Positions 26,308 through 36,105 of a stretch of DNA of 64,000 nt are shown here, piece by piece (positions within the stretch are counted from its first letter, which is position 1; the number at the start of each line of letters is the position of its first letter). The translations under genes were made by a program, and so were the position numbers. The notes under the pieces were generated by a model. That model searched no databases, was not told the DNA's origin, and saw only the letters and a program-made list of their open reading frames with translations. The stretch is taken from NCBI GenBank assembly GCA_963082875.1, contig OY720097.1:15880501-15944500 (forward strand), in the 5' to 3' direction. The DNA is from Corella eumyota (Eukaryota; Chordata; Ascidiacea; Phlebobranchia; Corellidae).

Positions 26308-28464
26308 ATGGCAGATAAAAGAAAGTTACAGGGAGAGATGGATCGCTGTTTTAAGAAGATCCAGGAAGGAGTGGACACATTTGAAGACATCTGGCAAAAG
26401 CATCACAATGCCAATAATTCCAATCAAAAGGAGAAATACGAAAGCGATTTGAAGAAGGAAATAAAAAAGCTGCAGCGGTTAAGGGATCAATTAAAAACAT
26501 GGAATGCTTCGAATGATGTTAAGGATAAAAGTCCTATTTTGCATTATCGAAAACTAATCGAAACCCAGATGGAACGTTTTAAAGTTGTTGAGAGGGAGAC
26601 CAAGACAAAAGCATATTCGAAAGAAGGATTGGGCCTAGCTCAAAAAGTTGATCCTGCGCAAAAAGAAAGAGATAGAACGAGACAATGGCTTCAAGTGACA
26701 ATAGACAACATCAATCAGCAAGTTGACATGTTTGAAAGTGAAATCGAATCTTTTAACTCGCATTCCCGCAAGAAAAAACTGGATCGGGACAAGCAAGAAC
26801 GAGTCGATGACCTGAAAGCATTTTTGGAGAAACATCGATTTCACATAAAAAATTTGGAAACCTTACTAAGGATGTTAGATAACGAGTCTATTAATGCTGA
26901 CAAGATTAATGACATTCGAGATGATATTGAATACTACCTTGAAGCTTGCCAAGAACCAGAATATGAAGATAATGATTTTATTTACGAAGATATGGGTCTC
27001 GACGAATCTCTAGCAGTTCAGACAAATTCTCCCGGAGAGAAACAACTGAGCAGCAGTTTTAGTAACATGAGTCATCCCATTAAAGATGAAGATAGTTCTG
27101 CTTTTGTGAATCGATCCACCGATCTTCCAACTTCACCTTTAAATGTCACTAATCATTCAACATCATCTAAAGAAGACGAGTCTAAAAAGCGCATCAAATC
27201 CGATGACTTGATTTCACCCAGAAAACCCAATAATAATTCAACCCAGCGCCCAACTGCATCAAGACTTCTGTCTTTTTCTTCGGCAACAATAACCACAACT
27301 GCAACATCTACAACAAATCTACCACCTAAAGTTTCCAGCACCACCAATAACCAGGCGTATGCAGCAGCGGCTGGTGGAATGCAGTCCATTTTAACCAATC
27401 ATGTATCTATATCACAGTCTGTAAGACCAATTGTAATCTCACCTGTTGCATCTGATTCAACTTCACCCACTAAAAAGGCACCTTTGTTAAACGAAGTACA
27501 ATCTTCTTGGGCAATCAGTAATCATATAAACAACAACAACGAGTCGAATGCCGAAGTTAGGAGTGCTGTAAACAGCATTGTGTCAAGTGTTGAGTCTCTA
27601 AGCATTAATTCTGTCGGAGATTCCAAAGTTTCTCAGAAAATTGAATCTACTGTGGCGGAACCCCAACCAATTAGTTCTGTTTCACCAACCTCCACAATTG
27701 CACCTTCCACAATGCTTTCAACCACCAATTCTTTGCTAAATGGCTCCCAAAATGGTCCACATCAGTTGCTCAACTTAAACACACTTAAAAGGATTGCCGA
27801 GCAAGCTGTTTTGAGTGCAGGTTTGGAGCAAAATAGTGCCACATCCCCTGTGTTTTCTCATACCACAACTGATGTTTTAAGTTCTGTTTCAAGTCAAAAT
27901 CGACCTGATTTAACTTCTTTGGTTCAACAACAAAAAAATGCCATTCATCAGATGTCGAGTGGAATTGGCGAAGCTAAAATACAACCCTTGTTAGGTGTGG
28001 CACCTCTTGGGCCTGTTTCACTAAGTAAAGATCAATTGTATCAACAAGCAATGCTCGATTCCTGTTGGAGGCATATGCCTCACCCATCCGACTCAGAAAA
28101 GCTGCGACATTATCTTCCAAGAAACCCGTGCCCTACTCCAACCTATTACCACCAAGCACCTTTGCCTCATCACGACTCGCTTGAGTTTTACCTCAGGCTG
28201 TCAACGGAGACCCTATTCTTTATTTTCTACTATATGGAGGCAACTAAAGCACAATATATGGCTGCCAAGGCCCTGAAAAAGCAATCCTGGAGGTTTCACA
28301 CTAAGTATATGATGTGGTTTCAACGCCATGAAGAGCCCAAAACTATCACTGATGAGTTTGAACAGGGAACGTATATCTACTTTGACTATGAAAAATGGGG
28401 ACAGTGCAAAAAAGAAGGATTCACGTTTGAATATCGGTACTTAGAAGATCGAGAACTACAATAA
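26308..28464 (+). CDS. CNOT3: CCR4-NOT complex subunit 3
   Basis: Subunit of the CCR4-NOT deadenylase that couples mRNA poly(A) removal to decay and repression. One uninterrupted 718-residue frame (human 753). Residues 1 to about 240 form the conserved N-terminal coiled coil, with landmarks KLQGEMDRCFKKIQEGV, FEDIWQKHHNA, DQLKTWNASNDVKDKSPI and GLGLAQKVDPAQKERD. Residues 240-570 are a Ser/Thr/Asn-rich low-complexity linker. Residues from about 595 carry the NOT2/3/5 box: MLDSCWRHMPHPSDSEKLRH, YLPRNPCPTPTYYHQAPLP, LEFYLRLSTETLFFIFYYME and the end FTFEYRYLEDREL. The absence of introns contrasts with the exon-rich ANAPC1, BUD13 and TMF1 nearby. A poly(A) signal follows about 100 bases after the stop. 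CNOT2 would lack this N-terminal coiled coil, so CNOT3 is secure. Confidence 0.98.
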   Translation: MADKRKLQGEMDRCFKKIQEGVDTFEDIWQKHHNANNSNQKEKYESDLKKEIKKLQRLRDQLKTWNASNDVKDKSPILHYRKLIETQMERFKVVERETKTKAYSKEGLGLAQKVDPAQKERDRTRQWLQVTIDNINQQVDMFESEIESFNSHSRKKKLDRDKQERVDDLKAFLEKHRFHIKNLETLLRMLDNESINADKINDIRDDIEYYLEACQEPEYEDNDFIYEDMGLDESLAVQTNSPGEKQLSSSFSNMSHPIKDEDSSAFVNRSTDLPTSPLNVTNHSTSSKEDESKKRIKSDDLISPRKPNNNSTQRPTASRLLSFSSATITTTATSTTNLPPKVSSTTNNQAYAAAAGGMQSILTNHVSISQSVRPIVISPVASDSTSPTKKAPLLNEVQSSWAISNHINNNNESNAEVRSAVNSIVSSVESLSINSVGDSKVSQKIESTVAEPQPISSVSPTSTIAPSTMLSTTNSLLNGSQNGPHQLLNLNTLKRIAEQAVLSAGLEQNSATSPVFSHTTTDVLSSVSSQNRPDLTSLVQQQKNAIHQMSSGIGEAKIQPLLGVAPLGPVSLSKDQLYQQAMLDSCWRHMPHPSDSEKLRHYLPRNPCPTPTYYHQAPLPHHDSLEFYLRLSTETLFFIFYYMEATKAQYMAAKALKKQSWRFHTKYMMWFQRHEEPKTITDEFEQGTYIYFDYEKWGQCKKEGFTFEYRYLEDRELQ

Positions 28465-28565
28465 TGAACAACAAAAAACATTCCATAACACATCTTGTGC
28501 AATGAAATGTTTTTTAAATGCTGGCGTTATTTTTCAATGCTAAATATGGACATTAGTTGTTGCAA

Positions 28566-28571
28566 AATAAA
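28566..28571 (+). terminator. Candidate poly(A) signal of CNOT3
   Basis: AATAAA 102 bases downstream of the CNOT3 stop codon. Confidence 0.5.
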
Positions 28572-30000
28572 AAATATGGGCAAACAGTGACCAGTAATCT
28601 ATCGATAAAGTTTCTAAATTTTCTGTCTTAATTTTGTTTTGTCATGTGGCATCAAATTATATTTTCATAACTAATGTTTGAGTTTCAAAAAATTTTTAAA
28701 TTATTTTATTCCAGATTTTTATACCACTGTCTTTTTGATTAAATTTAAGAGCTTTCTTTTAATAAAATGTTGCTGGTGTTTAAAAACAGATAATTTGTTG
28801 TCACATGTCATTTCCAAACGTATTTGATCATTGACAAAAAGATCTCCTAAAACCCTTTGTGGCCACCTTCAGTCTGATCTTTTTCCCTCAGACCAAATAA
28901 AAGAGGAATTAAAAAATATAAACTTTGTGTTGTTAGTTGGTAGTTGTAAGCTAGTAAAACAAAATTTTCCATTTTATGAACACCCTATTGATTTTACAAA
29001 AAAAAGTGTTAACAAATTAAGATCCTTATTGTTCATAATGAAATAGATACTTAATGTTTAAGTGTTATATTTACTTAAAGCAGGTTTAATTCAGTACTTA
29101 AAAGTTGTGAGGTAGTGTAAGAAAGTTGCTTGACATATATCCCTTTTGCACCATCTTGTGGTAAGAAATTTGGCACCTTGTATATTACTTTTTGTAGTTT
29201 TTTTACATTTTATTATAGAGTATTAACTTTTATAAATTTTGCACGAAAAGGGCTATTGGGGCATAAATTTTAGATATTTGGGCTTGAACTCAACCCCGAC
29301 ATTGACCCGATCTAATAAAACGCAGTGTTGTTACTCTTTCTGCCCCAAAATATTCTGTCAAATTATATAAAAAAAACACACTAATTACCCTAAAATTGAC
29401 AGGCATAAGTTATTGGGAATATTACTGTAAACTGCTCTTAAGCAGCTCATTAACTTTTTAGTAGAAGTGCTAAAAAGCTAATATGGCTATTTGATCTAAC
29501 ATAGTTGGCAAAGACATTAGTACACGATTGAACTTTTAATTCGTGGACTTTACTTTTTTTTATGGGAAAAGAATTATTTTGATGTGCCAATTTTGTACAA
29601 ATTGGTAAACAAATGCCATGGAAGATTATTAACGATCTCTAAAATGTCATATAGAAATGCCAATCGTTAAAAATAGAAATAACTAAGGAAGTAGCTATCT
29701 TATAAGTTAAAGTTAGCACCACATACGAAATATACTAAACTGAGCATCTTTGATTAATTGATATATTACGTAAGTAAGAATTCAAAAATAGGATTTTTAG
29801 TAATATTTATGAGAAAGGTCACCACAACCTGATCTAATATTAATGGGCAGTCGAGTTCTTAAAAAGCAGCGTAATCAATGTAGCCTAATCAATATATGAA
29901 GATAGAGGGGGTAGTTATTTGCCTTAGATACTAGATAAGGGCATTTAGCTTTTATTTAAAAAATTTTGTTTATTTTTGTTCCTGACCTTTTAAACCCACG
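28572..30000. other. Intergenic region after CNOT3
   Basis: AT-rich, no supported gene. A 71-codon open stretch around 28831-29046 has no ATG at its head and no recognisable similarity. Confidence 0.4.
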
Positions 30001-30171
30001 ATGCCACGCTTTAAAGTTTTAGCGTTTCTCCTTTTTAACATGGCCATGCAAATTGTAGCAAGCTTAGTTGCTATGTATGCATTCCACCAATGGTATTTGC
30101 CTTATACTTATCACCCTTACTTCATTGTAAGATTTTATTGGGTTAAATCGGGTAAACAAAGTTCAACATAA
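30001..30171 (+). CDS. Possible small membrane protein, 56 aa (unrecognised)
   Basis: A short ATG-to-TAA frame that I cannot assign to a family. The start has A at -3. The peptide opens MPRFKVLAFLLFNMAMQIVA, a basic N-terminus followed by a hydrophobic stretch to about residue 27 that could be a signal anchor. It continues with an aromatic, Tyr/His-rich segment (AFHQWYLPYTYHPYF) and a basic tail ending KSGKQSST. Base use is less AT-biased than the flanking spacer. A GTAAGA follows codon 42 and could be a splice donor, so the tail may differ in mRNA. It lies about 760 bases from the convergent G-alpha gene. It could be a real microprotein or chance; no homologue comes to mind. Confidence 0.3.
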   Translation: MPRFKVLAFLLFNMAMQIVASLVAMYAFHQWYLPYTYHPYFIVRFYWVKSGKQSST

Positions 30172-30840
30172 AGTATTATTACTTATTATTGGTAAGTACA
30201 ATGTAATGATTGAAAAACAATTTCGTCGCGCGTGTTTTGCAATAACATCGTATTTACAATTCGGTTTACTACGCTTTGAAATTTGCGATTGTGTAATGGG
30301 CACAACTAATGGTCGTTACGCAATATGAAATTAAATACGTTAATAGAAATATAAACACAATTAAAATTTTTCTAGTAAACATACTATAATAAGATATCCA
30401 ATTATACATTACATCAACCATGACTAAGTAAATAAACCTATAGGAGGTTACTTATATGTCTATTTAAAGGGTTATTAAGTTTTTTTTTATTTTTGGCTAT
30501 TACTTATAAAAGAATAGTCAAATCCGTATATTGTTATTTATAATTTAAATCAGATGCTATTTTGAACACAATATACTCGCGTTAGACTTATTGTACGTAT
30601 ATGATATAATCTACGCAGAAATTGTGAGTCGTTTTGTTAAATATGCTAAGAATAAATACACTAAAACACTATTCACGATATTTGTGTTACAATGTGCCAG
30701 AAAAACAAAGTTTATTTGCAAGTCAATACTGCACGGCGTTCTCCTTTGGAGTTTTAATAGACATGTGCATTACGCATGGATAGTATCAACTGTTGCCAAT
30801 CTGCACGTTGTAGTATTCCCATTCAATAGAACAGGCCTGT

Positions 30841-30846
30841 TTTATT
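30841..30846 (-). terminator. Candidate poly(A) signal of the G-alpha gene
   Basis: TTTATT on the + strand (AATAAA on the minus strand), 85 bases downstream of the minus-strand stop at 30931. Confidence 0.45.
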
Positions 30847-30930
30847 TCGTTTTTGTGCCCGAACGCCGGTTTGTTGCTAACGTCCAGGGAATCCGCATAC
30901 AAACCGCACTTCGTTACAATTAATTGGCCC

Positions 30931-32001
30931 TCACTCGGGCATTAAACCCAATTCGCCTAAAACTTTGGTTAGAATGACGTCAGATACCGCATCAAACACA
31001 AACTGCACGTTCGTTGTGTCAGTCGCACAGGTGAAATGTGTGTAAATCATTTTCTCCTTATGTCGGTTAAGGTTCTCGAATTGCAATTGCACGTAGGTTG
31101 CAGCCTGGTCGAAATTGTTCTCGCCGGTGTAATTAGGAAAACAGACCGAGAGAGGCGAAACCTCAACCTTTTTGCGAAAAATGTCTGTTTTGTTTAGAAA
31201 AAGAATCATTGATGTTCGCCGAAACCACGTGTTATTGCATATCGAGTCAAACAGCCTCATGCTTTCATGCATCCGGTTGGTTTCCTCATCCTCGGCTAAC
31301 AAGAGGTCGTAGGCGGAAAGTGCAACACAGAATATAATCGCGGTTACATCCTCAAAGCAGTGAATCCATTTCTTCCGTTCTGAACGTTGTCCACCCACGT
31401 CTATTAAACGAAAATCTAGGTTCTTATAGTTAAAACTGGTCTCGGTAATGCCTGTTGTTTTAACTCTTGTTCTAAGGATATCTTGTTCGGTAGGTACGTA
31501 GTCTGCTGAGCAGAGCCTTTCAAGGGCGTTTAGGTAATAGGCTGCGGAGTCGTTTAATTGATATTCCCTTGACCTTTGGTAGGATGTCTGTACACCGTCA
31601 TCTCCCCAAAGCTTTAACACTGCAACCCCTACATCACCCGACAATTCAAAATCACCTAAACTCTGCCCTGCTGACTGGACTATTTTTGCATCCTCCAGTC
31701 GCTTTGGTTCGCTAAATTCGATTTGTAAGGTTGGCATCGCTTTCACGATGGCTACAATTGATTGTACGACATTTGCAAATACTACGTGCGTAAAGGTATG
31801 TCTTTCTTTCTCGGAATAACCGTCCTTGTACAGAATTTTCATTTGTTTGGCAATTGTGCTTTTGCCTGATTCACCAGCACCAAGAAGCAAAAGTTTGACT
31901 TCTTTGTCTATATGTTTTGATTCTTCTTTAATAGCTCGATCTATTTCTCTTGATCGATTGGAAGCACTTGGATCTTCATTTGAAGAAGACGCACACCCCA
32001 T
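30931..32001 (-). CDS. Gi-like heterotrimeric G-protein alpha subunit, diverged C-terminus
   Basis: GTP-binding alpha subunit that relays receptor signals at the inner plasma membrane. One uninterrupted 356-residue frame, minus strand. Starts MGCASS: Gly2 and Cys3 are the usual myristoylation and palmitoylation sites. G1 P-loop GAGESGKS at residues 41-48; [11 protein letters not shown] with the switch I Arg; [17 protein letters not shown] with the catalytic Gln; [15 protein letters not shown]. The stretch [20 protein letters not shown] is typical of Gi/Go/Gt. The C-terminus ends [10 protein letters not shown] where Gi ends NNLKDCGLF: the pertussis-toxin Cys is replaced by Leu, and the tail is about two residues longer. 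No introns, unlike typical Gi genes, so it is plausibly a retroposed copy. I infer altered receptor selectivity and toxin resistance. A 3' splice site (TTACTCATTTCAG) ends one base before the ATG. Confidence 0.95.
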   Translation of the reverse strand: MGCASSSNEDPSASNRSREIDRAIKEESKHIDKEVKLLLLGAGESGKSTIAKQMKILYKDGYSEKERHTFTHVVFANVVQSIVAIVKAMPTLQIEFSEPKRLEDAKIVQSAGQSLGDFELSGDVGVAVLKLWGDDGVQTSYQRSREYQLNDSAAYYLNALERLCSADYVPTEQDILRTRVKTTGITETSFNYKNLDFRLIDVGGQRSERKKWIHCFEDVTAIIFCVALSAYDLLLAEDEETNRMHESMRLFDSICNNTWFRRTSMILFLNKTDIFRKKVEVSPLSVCFPNYTGENNFDQAATYVQLQFENLNRHKEKMIYTHFTCATDTTNVQFVFDAVSDVILTKVLGELGLMPE

Positions 32002-32002
32002 T

Positions 32003-32017
32003 CTGAAATGAGTAATT
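32003..32017 (-). promoter_or_regulatory. 3' splice site at the G-alpha start codon
   Basis: On the minus strand a pyrimidine-rich run ends TTTCAG one base before the ATG. Either a 5' UTR intron ends here or it is a trans-splice acceptor. Either case shows the locus is set up to be transcribed and processed. Confidence 0.45.
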
Positions 32018-35000
32018 TTTCCTGTTTTGTGCAGCTATCAGTTGACATAAAACTAGTATATCAACAAATTAAATTACTTTCTGTTTCTGAAAAAAGCAAT
32101 AAAAATCATTAAAGTTTAACGACGCGTTTGGTGGTTGTTAAAAGAGCTGGCTACTAATAAAAACCTCCAATTAATTATAAAAACCTACAAGCTATTTTAA
32201 ATAATTAAAAAATGAAGTAGGTTGTATCATGCTATCCCGTGATGTTGTTCTTATTAACAATAAACCGTAGCCTACTACAGACGACTAAAAAAGGGGAAAT
32301 CACATGTAATGGTAATTATGAAATAAACTTTGTCTGATACGTGAGTTAGTTACTACCAAAATTACCATTTTATATTATTAGAACTAATCGTTTGAAAACC
32401 GTATAGTCTGTTATTCCACCTCGGCTAGATAAGGTCACAACTTTATTTTCGTAACTGTTTATTCACCATCTAACGCTGCTGGCTACGCCCACTTGATTTA
32501 GTATATTTAACTTTTTATTACACACATCAATGCGCGTACGAGTTTGCTATTCACCTCTTTGTAATGAAAAGTCGTTATTATTTAAATATTGAGCTAACAT
32601 TCTCTATCATCATCAACCTATAGGCTTGTATACGATAATAAAACGTATATTTTCCTATATCACACCAATATGGAAGGAAATTAACTTGAAACCTATAACA
32701 ACAAAGCATTTTAACATCAACACGACTAGGCGCAAGCAGGGTTAAACGAAGTCGAAAACCGCTAATACATTTCACTTTATACGAGGTTAGACTTCAAAGT
32801 GCTTTACCTACATAATGTGATGTATTGAAAATATTATACACACCGTACTCTGGTAAGTAATAAATTGCCAAAGATACGCCTTCAGCGTATTAATTTACTT
32901 ATTATGTTTAAACTTATGCCTTCGGGCTATATCTAGATTGTACATTCCAAATTTTGATGTTTAACATGCTTACCGAGTAATACTCAATCCAAATATTGTG
33001 TACATCCTTACCTAGTAAACATATTGCTGTGTCGCTAGCCTTTAAATTTGTTACTTGAGTAGCTATCTGATACACTTCAGTAAGAAAGCTAGCTGTTCAT
33101 GGTTTTATTTGTTTCCCTTCTTGTATACAGCCTACCCTTTCTGACAATACATGCGACGAATCGCTATATGAATAATACATTCTTAAATTTAGCTTTATTT
33201 TTTCTGCATAGAATTTTTTTACATAATCTGTTATTGCCTTTTATAGATATCTAGTTTTATTATAGTACTTTAGGTTTTATATAGATAGCTACATAGTAAA
33301 AAGAGCCCTTATCCTCTTTGTTATTGCCTAATTAAATTACATTTAATACGTCATTGCTCGCTCTACCTTATAGACTTCACAGATAATATGTTGCTGGGCA
33401 AATGTAAACACATAGGAATGTCTGCTTATTTTAACCAGAATAGAACGGCATATTGAACGTGTCTACTACACTGCAGTCCAAGTCTATTTTCACTATATAT
33501 CGGTACTTGACTAATCTCTGGAGAGCTGCGTAATATCAACCCGGAAATATCGTATTCCATTTACGACTTTTGTTTTATATACATTATTTATTATTATACG
33601 TTCTTGAATATTTATGGGAATAAATGACTGCTGGCAAATTAGGTATTTATATTTAGTAAAATCGCAATAAGAAAAATCTTGAATATTTATATATTATTTA
33701 AAACTGTTAAAAGCTTTGCTGTTTTGTCTAACTGCTTTGCTTTGTTAAGTAAGGGTCACTCTAGGTACAAGTAAGTTGCCATGACTAATAGAATTTAACC
33801 TAATTGCTTAAAATTATCAACATACGCCATAAGTTTTGGGCAAAGCCGTAATTTAGGTTTCATACCCATTATGTATTCGGAAATCATACTAGCAAGTACA
33901 AGGCGAATTTCTACTGTAATCATCTCAATTAAACGTACATCAATTTTCAGACTTTTTGGTCGTGAAGCTAGTTCAGTGAACATAGGTAACATCTGACATA
34001 TTTTATAGGAAATCGTTTCTCAAACTGACATTTAGTGGAGCACGTACTATAAGTTGCGTCCTCATTAGCGGCAGTTTTCATGTATACTGAGTTATTATCA
34101 TTGATTTATTTCACCAATCGTCGTCAATCAATTGATTGGGTTTCGTCATCATCGTGCACGGGTTCTTAATTTAAATATACAGTGACATCAGCATTTGCTT
34201 TTGTCGATGAAGTGTATTCGTACTTTGACATCGTTACCTAAATTAATGGCCTCACCTTTCTTTTAATGTATTTCTCAACAATACCCACAACTTTTTAATT
34301 ATTTAGATAAGAATAATTTGCATGCTGAGACGCGCCGAAATACCTCCAGTCTAGATTATATTACCTCACTTAATATTAAAATATGCAGTCCCTGCAATCC
34401 ATAATTAAGTTGGTGACTACGGCAGATAATAAAAATCTATCTATAGTGAATCAACGCAAAATAATTGCGTGTGTGTGTGCAAGCACGACGGATGTATTAC
34501 ACTTGTGGTTTATGTTGGTGCACACGCACTATAGTGTGAGTATAAGCGAGCCGCTTTCAGTCGAAAAACGAAGAGGCGACCTGGTTAGCAGTTTGGCTTC
34601 ATGCATTCTTTAAACAAATATGCAGAACGTCATTTACTGAGGGGTAATTCTTTTATTTGCTGTTAAACAGTTGGCTTTTTCGTCACCCCGCCGGACCTTT
34701 AAAAATCAAAACAAACCAGAGATGAATTCATGCTGTATTTAATTATTAATCAACACGGGTTCGATTAAATTATGTAATTAAATGCAGCGCGTTGTCACAC
34801 TAGGTCGTCGGTATACGATTGATTATCTATAAAATCGCATCAATAATTAATTGTAAACGCCCAATTGTATGGAATTACTATCAAAGTTTATTTTATTTTT
34901 TGTTGTGATTAACCAACAAAAATACTTGAATTACAAGGGTTTTTCTTTTTAGAGTGCTCTTTTAGATTTTTGAGAGCAGGTATGCCGCAATTTTCGAGTT

Positions 35001-36040
35001 TCTTTAAAACGTGCATCTTGCACAGTAAAATGTCTCAATTTTACATTATACACAATTAGCACGAAAAATGCAGTCATTTGAAAATGTTTTTACATCAGTC
35101 GAAAAAACATAAATGTGAACTGTCATGCAAATATTATTTCTCTTTTACAGTTTGAAAGTTTTTATAGATTTTTAAATGTTTTGTTTTATTAAGGGATAAT
35201 TAATTTTGATTTATTTTACCCCGTTGAAATGGTAAAAATTTATTTGTTAATAAAACAAAAGTTGCTAATGATATTGACAAGGTTGACAATAAAAAAAATA
35301 AATCGATTTTGCGAAAATCTTGCTATACGTTTCTTGCAGAGCACTACTTTGTTAAGGAATTACTCAATTTCTTTTCTGTTGCTAACTTGAACGTAGAATC
35401 CTTTTAAACAAATATTAATATTTTTTTGTAATACATAATACATTTTTTGTAATACGAAATGTAGTCAAAACAATTTGTATGTACGAAAAATGTTGACCTA
35501 CGACATTTTTTTAGTAAGGAATGTAACAAAATGGTTATTTCTATTAAAATTTTTTTAAATAATTTATTTTTTTAAATGTTAATAGCATTCTTTTACCTAA
35601 TTGTTAGCTTATTTTTACCAGAAGCACAGCTTAATTGCAGCACTTACGCTTTTATCGGGTATTTTTAATCATTATAAACATACTTACTTTAACAAAATTA
35701 TTGTATGTGATAATTTATGTCACGACGTTGCACAAATTTGAATATTTAATACAATAAAAATATGCTGGAAACCCTGCTACTTGTTGTCATCAGCTGTGCT
35801 TAGTGGAAAAACTGGAAATGGTGTTTTGTTTATCTTTGTTTTGATTATTAAATTATATTGTTTGTTTTGATAGTTTTGTTGTTTCATTAATAACGTATCT
35901 TAATTGTATATTTATTATTTAAAATTACCAATATAAACTTTAAAACCTGTTTTACGAAAGTAATTAGTATTTATATTTCACATTCGTAATTTTTTTTTCT
36001 CCAAACGTACAGACGTAACGTATGGACGAACGCGTATATC
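32018..36040. other. Intergenic region between divergent G-alpha and TMF1
   Basis: About 4 kb with no supported coding region. Scattered open frames of 60-76 codons (for example 34383-34613) have no recognisable motif. A small perfect hairpin ATACGC/GCGTAT lies near 32874-32890. Regulatory DNA for both flanking genes is expected here but cannot be placed by eye. Confidence 0.4.
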
Positions 36041-36053
36041 TTTTACTTTTCAG
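36041..36053 (+). promoter_or_regulatory. 3' splice site upstream of TMF1, leader with AUG-stop
   Basis: TTTTACTTTTCAG ends at 36053, leaving a 52-base leader. That leader contains ATGTAA at 36076-36081, a start codon directly followed by a stop, 24 bases before the TMF1 ATG. Confidence 0.4.
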
Positions 36054-36105
36054 TTTTACTGTTATACCAATTAAAATGTAACTGTTTTTAAAAATAGATT
36101 TTGAA

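Noticed and set aside
30591-30923. 110-codon open frame overlapping the G-alpha 3' region
   Set aside because: No recognisable motif, lies over the probable 3' UTR and poly(A) signal of the minus-strand gene.
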